Positions 33,994-38,217 of a stretch of 38,217 nucleotides of DNA are shown piece after piece. Below the pieces are notes generated by a model, which was not told the DNA's origin, did no database searches, and saw only the letters and a program-made list of their open reading frames with translations. A program made the position numbers and the translations under genes. Origin of the DNA: Lentisphaeria bacterium (GTDB lineage Bacteria; Verrucomicrobiota; Lentisphaeria; Victivallales; UBA1829); assembly GCA_017629515.1 (NCBI GenBank), contig JAGBXB010000127.1:1-38217 (forward strand). The letters run 5' to 3'. The number at the start of each line of letters is the position of its first letter. Positions within the stretch are counted from its first letter, which is position 1.

Positions 33994-34026
33994 ATAACGG
34001 AGAGCGCAACAACGGCTCCCCGTTAT
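33994..34026 (+). other. Hairpin 2 with the identical GCAACAACG loop
   Basis: A 12-position stem (ATAACGGAGAGC against GCTCCCCGTTAT, one A-C mismatch) closes the same 9-nt loop (34006-34014). Near the loop, A-T in hairpin 1 is replaced by G-C in hairpin 2, a compensatory change. It could be part of a small structured RNA or a protein-binding pair. Confidence 0.75.
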
Positions 34027-34063
34027 ACCTTTTGACTAATCTCATGGATTAAATGGAACTATT

Positions 34064-34180
34064 ATGGAATTTTTAATTGAAATTCATCATTCAAGGAGTA
34101 TATTACAGGAGGTTCCGGATGGTCCGGTACCGTTAAAACAGGAGAAGCAGATTATTGACAGAATGGAGAAGCTGCATTAA
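34064..34180 (+). CDS. Possible 38-aa ORF of unknown function
   Basis: An open frame from ATG 34064 to TAA 34180, encoding a short charged peptide (MEFLIEIHHSRS at its start). There is no good ribosome binding site, and I recognise no family. It may be a gene fragment at the island edge or not translated at all. Confidence 0.25.
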   Translation: MEFLIEIHHSRSILQEVPDGPVPLKQEKQIIDRMEKLH

Positions 34181-34270
34181 AAATAAAATTAAAGATAGAT
34201 TGATTCGTGTCTTTTAGTTTGTGGGTAAGGAAACGCCAAATCATTATTACAACACAGAAACGAAAAGGAT

Positions 34271-34301
34271 GCGTCCGATATTATTCGGGCGTATTTTTAT
34301 T
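34271..34301 (+). terminator. Terminator upstream of the island operon
   Basis: CGTCCGA and TCGGGCG (one wobble pair) enclose TATTAT, and TATTTTTATTG follows. It would end transcripts entering from the 33.8-34.2 kb region before the TerB operon. Confidence 0.65.
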
Positions 34302-34319
34302 GTTTGTGTTGTCGGTATT

Positions 34320-34352
34320 GGCGTACCTCTTACCCGAGCTTTGATGTACGCC
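34320..34352 (+). promoter_or_regulatory. Operator-like inverted repeat before the TerB-like gene
   Basis: GGCGTAC (34320-34326) and GTACGCC (34346-34352) are perfect inverted 7-mers with centres 26 bp apart. They end 41 bp before ATG 34394. They could bind a dimeric regulator or form a long 5'-leader hairpin. Confidence 0.5.
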
Positions 34353-34393
34353 CTCTTTATTGGTCCGGATCTGTGTTGAAACGGAGAAACGAG

Positions 34394-35044
34394 ATGAAGA
34401 GTTTTTTTGACAAAGCTGTTGCGAAAATAAAGAAGGATGTTGTTGAAAACAAAGAAGACCTGAAAGAGAATTTGAAAACTGCCGGTTACATAGCCGGGGG
34501 AGTGGCTGCAATCTCTATTGCTCCTGTCGCGGCAGTAGGTATAGTTGGCGGTTTAGCAGTTAAACATTTTGTCGATAAGAAGAAGGCTCAAGATGATGCT
34601 GCCAATGCAGAAGTGGAGCAGCAAAAGGCAGAAATTAGTTTAAAATTCGAAGAGGCTAAAAAACAATTTATTGAGCTCTACTCTGCTTTTAATGATAATT
34701 GCAACGATGATGATGTGCGTGAAAATATGTTGTTTACGTTGGCGGCAATAGCAACAGCCACTGCCGGATATGATGGACATATTTCTGATGATGAAAAGTC
34801 CAAATTGGCAACTATCATACAATCCGCACAAGACTCCAATATGGCACAGAGACGAAAGGATAGAATCAATGATTTCCTCAATCATCCGCCCAAATTGCAA
34901 GAGGCCATTGAATCTATAAATGCCATTCCTGGGTGCGACAAGAATATATTCCGCAATTTGATAATTATGATAAGTTGCTGTGATGGTGAATATTCAGAGG
35001 AAGAGCGAGCAGTTTTGACCACCTGGGATACTCTAAACGCTTGA
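34394..35044 (+). CDS. TerB-like protein with N-terminal glycine-rich hydrophobic segment
   Basis: A 216-aa protein starting at ATG 34394 (GGAG seven bases upstream). Residues of about 1-30 are amphipathic and charged. Residues 30-58 (AGYIAGGVAAISIAPVAAVGIVGG) form a Gly/Ala-rich membrane-like segment, and a Lys-rich stretch follows. Residues 85-216 are helical and carry two acidic TerB-type motifs: D127-G-H-I-S-D-D-E134 and D197-G-E-Y-S-E-E-E204. TerB folds bind metal and are linked to tellurite resistance, stress and phage-resistance gene sets. It is first in a three-gene operon; the EEP gene starts 8 bp after its stop. Confidence 0.75.
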   Translation: MKSFFDKAVAKIKKDVVENKEDLKENLKTAGYIAGGVAAISIAPVAAVGIVGGLAVKHFVDKKKAQDDAANAEVEQQKAEISLKFEEAKKQFIELYSAFNDNCNDDDVRENMLFTLAAIATATAGYDGHISDDEKSKLATIIQSAQDSNMAQRRKDRINDFLNHPPKLQEAIESINAIPGCDKNIFRNLIIMISCCDGEYSEEERAVLTTWDTLNA

Positions 35045-35051
35045 GGATAAG

Positions 35052-36101
35052 ATGGATATCATTTTAGGTTCCTTTAATGTATTGAATCTTAATACCAAAG
35101 ATGACGAAAAGAGCAATTTCAAAGAAGACAAATGTCGTAAAATTGCTGACATCATACGTCATGAAGGATTTGATATTATTGCACTTCAGGAAATCCAAAC
35201 GGATGATGCCGTTTCGAGAATCATTCATTACCTGAATGGCAACGACAACGAATCTCCATATCAATATTGTCATTGCGGATCTTTATATCAGGAACTGAAT
35301 GATGCCGGAATATTAAACCGTAATGGAGCTAAATTTAAGAGTGATTACGGTTTTATTTGGAATACCGACAAAGTATACCTCTATGGGGATAAAGCTCTCT
35401 ATAAAGCGTTAGATGACATCGAAAAGAAGGAATGGGATTCATTCATCGAACATCTCATTGATATTCTGGTGGAAACTTACAAAAGCATGAGCAGTCAAAC
35501 CGGTTTGAAATCCGGACTTTTCGCAAGGTTGCCTCAAGGAGAAGCTTTGAGCAAATACCGTTCGACACTTCGCAATACACTGCATCAAACGTTGCGTCCG
35601 CCATTAATCGCCTGCTTCAGACCATCAGGTATGTTCGGTTCTTTACTTCATGAGATCAGGATTATCAATACGCATACCCAGTGGAGCAAGGGCAAAAGTG
35701 ATGAAAAGACTGCAAAGCAAATACGTATGGAAGAGATGAATTTTATCCAACGTACATTGCACAATAAGGTCAATGAATTGCGTACGGGATCTTTCAATTC
35801 AGTATATACATTTGTAGCAGGTGATTTTAATTTAAGTGCCGCTGAAATAGGCAATTCCATAGAAGGAATGATAACGGTTCAAAATGCTCCTTCCACATGT
35901 AAGTGGGATGCGGAACAAAACAGTATGACGTTTAAAAGTAATTATGACCATTTCGCCTATAATGAAGAGAGAATAGCGAATTTTGTCCATGACGGAGCTA
36001 AAACAATAGGCGTAGAAAATGATAATTTTACGTTAAATAAATCAAATAAAACAGTAACTGTTTCCGATCATATCCCGATTAAAATGAAAATCAGCTTTTA
36101 A
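35052..36101 (+). CDS. Endonuclease/exonuclease/phosphatase (DNase I-like) family protein
   Basis: A 349-aa EEP-fold enzyme with all expected catalytic positions: Asn9 in SFNVLN, Glu47 in LQEIQ, His208 in NTHTQW, Asp258 and Asn260 in GDFNL, and the closing S338-D339-H340. Between the second and third blocks is a helical insertion of about 80 residues (about 110-190) not usual in this family. It lacks a signal peptide. Substrates of the family include DNA, RNA and phospholipid or inositol phosphates; a nuclease is favoured because of the TerB partner and the island setting. GAGGA precedes the start, with seven bases between genes. Confidence 0.85.
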   Translation: MDIILGSFNVLNLNTKDDEKSNFKEDKCRKIADIIRHEGFDIIALQEIQTDDAVSRIIHYLNGNDNESPYQYCHCGSLYQELNDAGILNRNGAKFKSDYGFIWNTDKVYLYGDKALYKALDDIEKKEWDSFIEHLIDILVETYKSMSSQTGLKSGLFARLPQGEALSKYRSTLRNTLHQTLRPPLIACFRPSGMFGSLLHEIRIINTHTQWSKGKSDEKTAKQIRMEEMNFIQRTLHNKVNELRTGSFNSVYTFVAGDFNLSAAEIGNSIEGMITVQNAPSTCKWDAEQNSMTFKSNYDHFAYNEERIANFVHDGAKTIGVENDNFTLNKSNKTVTVSDHIPIKMKISF

Positions 36102-36115
36102 AACAGGAGTTTTCT

Positions 36116-37999
36116 ATGAATACAACAAACAATGAACAATTGAAAGCCGCTTATGCATTAAATATGTGCATGGTGTCATTGTCGCAAATCGTTGATTATA
36201 ATGATATAAATATTCTCAAACAGGAATACGATGCCATACTCAATAATTTGAATGTAGAGAATATTATCAAGGATGAAGCAATGCTTGAAGCATTGAAAAA
36301 GATTCTCGACACCTGCCATTTTTACATCCTTCATGAGAAAGATAAGGAGTTGTTGAAAAAGAAGCAAGCAGCCCGTATGAAAAGTGCTCTCACAAATGCC
36401 CTGGCAAATGGAGGTCGGGTAATTGCAATCTTCAGTAATCCTAATCCCTGGAGCATTGCAGCAACAGCAGGAATTATGCTGGGAGCTGCTGCAATAAGTT
36501 ATAAATCGGAGAAGAATAAAGCGTTGATGGAAAATGAAGCCGAGGCATGGGAACTGGAGAAAAGTGCCTTGGAACAACTTCATAATTTACGCAGAACTCT
36601 TTTTGAAACAGCTTGGAGACTTTCAGATCACTATAAGTTTCCGGATGAATTACGGTTGACCGAAAAGCAGATAACTATTTACAACAATGCGGTTGCAGAT
36701 CCCGATCCACAGAGTCGTTATATTCGTTTGGACTTGTTGAGGGATAAATTTCAAGCATATCCTTTATTTTGGTATTATCTTGCCAGAGCGGCTCTGGAGA
36801 CTTCGGAGCTTTATCGTAAATTAGGACCAGATGAAAAGGAACGCCGCATCAATCCCAGAAAGCCCAACAGTGGTATTTATAATTATTATCGTAATGAAGC
36901 CAAAACGGCACTGGATGAATTTGTCGCCAAACACAGTGAAGTTCAACTTTTGCGGGAAGATATAATTGCGGCCTCGGCCTATATCGATTCATCCCTGTTT
37001 TACGAAGATAATCCTGAAGAAATGAAGAGAAGAATCGACTATGCTCGCAAGATCGCCGGATTTGATTTGGAAATAATCCAAACTTGCTCATTTCGCTACT
37101 GCCAACTTATTAAGATGTTTGCCGACAAAGGACAAGCTGAACAGGCGATGGAATGTCGGCAGTCTGCAGAATACTGTCTTAAATTGTTGCTGCATGAAGA
37201 CTATAATGCCGATCTGAATGGAATGGCATTGAGTCAGATTTACAAAGAATCGAATGCGAAAGATGCAAAACTAAAATATGATCTGCTCAAAGATTGTATC
37301 GGACAAAAGACGCCTTTCGTTTATAATAATTTGCTTCCATGGGATGAGGATTGTTATAGGCAAGACCTGAAAGAATATCTTGACGGGAACCAATTATTCC
37401 ACTCCATAGGTCAATACTTTGAAGGCCGTATCCGATGCCTTTTGATTGATCTTTATCAGGCAATATACAAAAGCAGCAATCTTGATGATAATACTCCTCT
37501 GGTTGAATTGAAAGGGTCTGTTGAAGCAGAAAATTGGAAGTCGGATATTTGCGGTAAAATAATTATGCAGGATGTTGACTCGATATCTCCGGATATTCAA
37601 AAGATCAGGAAACTGTTGTGTTGTTCCCAGAAAGCAGAAGATGCAATCAATGCTTATCTTGAGCAAATAAAAGTATTTTTGGAATCTGCCAGCACAACTG
37701 AACGTCGCGGAAAATCCCTGTGGATGAAATCGTATCTTGTCAATTTTGAACGCAGTGAGTTGGATAAATGGCAGGAGAAACTCAATAAAGCCTTATACAA
37801 AGCTGTTTCAGAACTTGCTGTTGGAGTAACAAATCAGCTGCGTGATCAAGCCCCAGGAGAAAAAGAAGAATATATCCTTGATCTTGCAAGTTTTATAACA
37901 GCAGAAACTTTAAGAATGAAGGCTATTATACAAGATTTTACAATAGGTAAATTCAAATATCATAACTATACTCCGCCCAAAGGAATATTTACATTATAA
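36116..37999 (+). CDS. 627-aa helical protein of unknown family, third gene of the cassette
   Basis: Almost entirely alpha-helical by composition. Residues of about 1-95 form a charged helical N-domain. Residues 96-130 contain a Gly/Ala-rich hydrophobic hairpin (AATAGIMLGAAAISY) followed by Lys/Glu-rich helix. Residues of about 140-627 show TPR- or HEAT-like helical repetition with many Tyr, Leu and Glu but no nucleotide-binding or metal motif that I can see. AGGAG lies before the ATG, 14 bp after the EEP stop, so it is co-translated with it. It may be a membrane-anchored scaffold or sensor for the nuclease. That is inference; I do not recognise the family. Confidence 0.8.
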   Translation: MNTTNNEQLKAAYALNMCMVSLSQIVDYNDINILKQEYDAILNNLNVENIIKDEAMLEALKKILDTCHFYILHEKDKELLKKKQAARMKSALTNALANGGRVIAIFSNPNPWSIAATAGIMLGAAAISYKSEKNKALMENEAEAWELEKSALEQLHNLRRTLFETAWRLSDHYKFPDELRLTEKQITIYNNAVADPDPQSRYIRLDLLRDKFQAYPLFWYYLARAALETSELYRKLGPDEKERRINPRKPNSGIYNYYRNEAKTALDEFVAKHSEVQLLREDIIAASAYIDSSLFYEDNPEEMKRRIDYARKIAGFDLEIIQTCSFRYCQLIKMFADKGQAEQAMECRQSAEYCLKLLLHEDYNADLNGMALSQIYKESNAKDAKLKYDLLKDCIGQKTPFVYNNLLPWDEDCYRQDLKEYLDGNQLFHSIGQYFEGRIRCLLIDLYQAIYKSSNLDDNTPLVELKGSVEAENWKSDICGKIIMQDVDSISPDIQKIRKLLCCSQKAEDAINAYLEQIKVFLESASTTERRGKSLWMKSYLVNFERSELDKWQEKLNKALYKAVSELAVGVTNQLRDQAPGEKEEYILDLASFITAETLRMKAIIQDFTIGKFKYHNYTPPKGIFTL

Positions 38000-38013
38000 C
38001 ATTTGTATATGGC

Positions 38014-38056
38014 AAAAAATAGATGCTCCCTCTGCCGGTATCATTCCGGCAGAGGG
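38014..38056. terminator. Hairpin terminator between the cassette and the 50-aa gene
   Basis: A perfect 11-bp stem CCCTCTGCCGG (38028-38038) with its complement (38046-38056) and a 7-nt loop. On the minus strand it is followed after some bases by six T residues (forward A-run 38014-38019). It serves two convergent genes. Confidence 0.7.
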
Positions 38057-38062
38057 GTGCGG

Positions 38063-38215
38063 TTATTTGTTTACGAGCTTGCTGACAAGTTTGATTGCGG
38101 CGATAGTTGCTCCGACACCGGCAGCAAAGGCGGTTGTCAGTGCAGCAATAATCCAAGAATCATCTTGATTATCTTTAAGCGGATTATGGTCGCGATTCTC
38201 ATTTTCATTCTCCAT
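38063..38215 (-). CDS. 50-aa single-span membrane peptide
   Basis: From ATG at forward 38213-38215 to TAA at 38063-38065. A hydrophilic Asn/Asp/Glu-rich start (about 20 residues) is followed by one Gly/Ala-rich transmembrane helix (WIIAALTTAFAAGVGATIAAI) and a Lys-rich end. The bases before it read TGATG, so an upstream gene outside the window probably overlaps its start. Upstream DNA is missing, so a longer N-terminus is possible. Gly-zipper helices like this occur in phage holins, toxins and pore or anchor peptides. I do not assign a function. Confidence 0.55.
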   Translation of the reverse strand: MENENENRDHNPLKDNQDDSWIIAALTTAFAAGVGATIAAIKLVSKLVNK

Positions 38216-38217
38216 CA

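Noticed and set aside
33891-34026. Integron attC sites
   Set aside because: The arms lack the conserved GTTRRRY/RYYYAAC boxes, and no integron integrase is present.
33657-34052. Open frame of 131 codons across the iterons and hairpins
   Set aside because: No ribosome binding site. Its Cys/Val-rich part is translated iterons, and the twin hairpins would give the same peptide (GERNNGSP) in two different frames, so structure rather than coding explains them.

Overview
The window looks like chromosomal DNA from a Gram-negative (diderm) bacterium of the PVC group, most likely Lentisphaerota (Victivallis-like). That placement is an inference. It rests on stand-alone proteins with prepilin-type N-termini, a DUF4838/CBM9 secreted glycosidase-like protein, a zinc-ribbon Ser/Thr kinase with a DLG motif, LPS-core and LPS-transport genes, and a complete-looking type II secretion (T2SS) locus. 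TGA is used as a normal stop codon in many genes. Most clear promoters have the form TTGAAA-N16-18-TATNNT.

Left part (1-12.7 kb). The window opens with three copies of a hairpin-forming repeat. A prepilin-like gene, the wreck of a second prepilin-like gene, and a carbohydrate-active cluster follow (small secreted protein, DUF4838/CBM9 protein, SGNH hydrolase). Then come a Blc-type lipocalin, the translation pair epmA/efp, rph (RNase PH), an EamA-family transporter and a large cytoplasmic glycosidase-like protein.

Middle (12.7-30.3 kb). A minus-strand envelope operon runs BamD-like TPR protein, lptE, waaG, waaP. The signal peptide of the TPR protein is interrupted by an in-frame TGA. After a small PQ-loop membrane protein comes a plus-strand T2SS operon in the order L-M-C-D-E-F-G-H-I-J-K, preceded by a secreted repeat protein. 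Most junctions are 4-nt ATGA or GTGA overlaps. The GspC-like protein has a large low-complexity insertion, and five of the six prepilin-type proteins lack the usual Gly before the cleavage site. recO lies convergent to the operon end.

Right part (30.7-38.2 kb). A transmembrane Ser/Thr kinase overlaps a GT39/ArnT-like membrane glycosyltransferase. An initiator tRNA gene follows, with a strong promoter and a terminator. Beyond the tRNA the sequence is visibly more AT-rich and changes character, suggesting an island inserted at the tRNA 3' end. It starts with 11-bp iterons, face-to-face promoter-like elements and two hairpins that share one 9-nt loop. It then carries a tight three-gene operon (TerB-like protein, DNase I-like EEP nuclease or phosphodiesterase, 627-aa helical protein) and a convergent 50-aa membrane peptide. 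The TerB-EEP-helical cassette is the best candidate for an undescribed, possibly defence or stress, system. That role is inferred, not shown.
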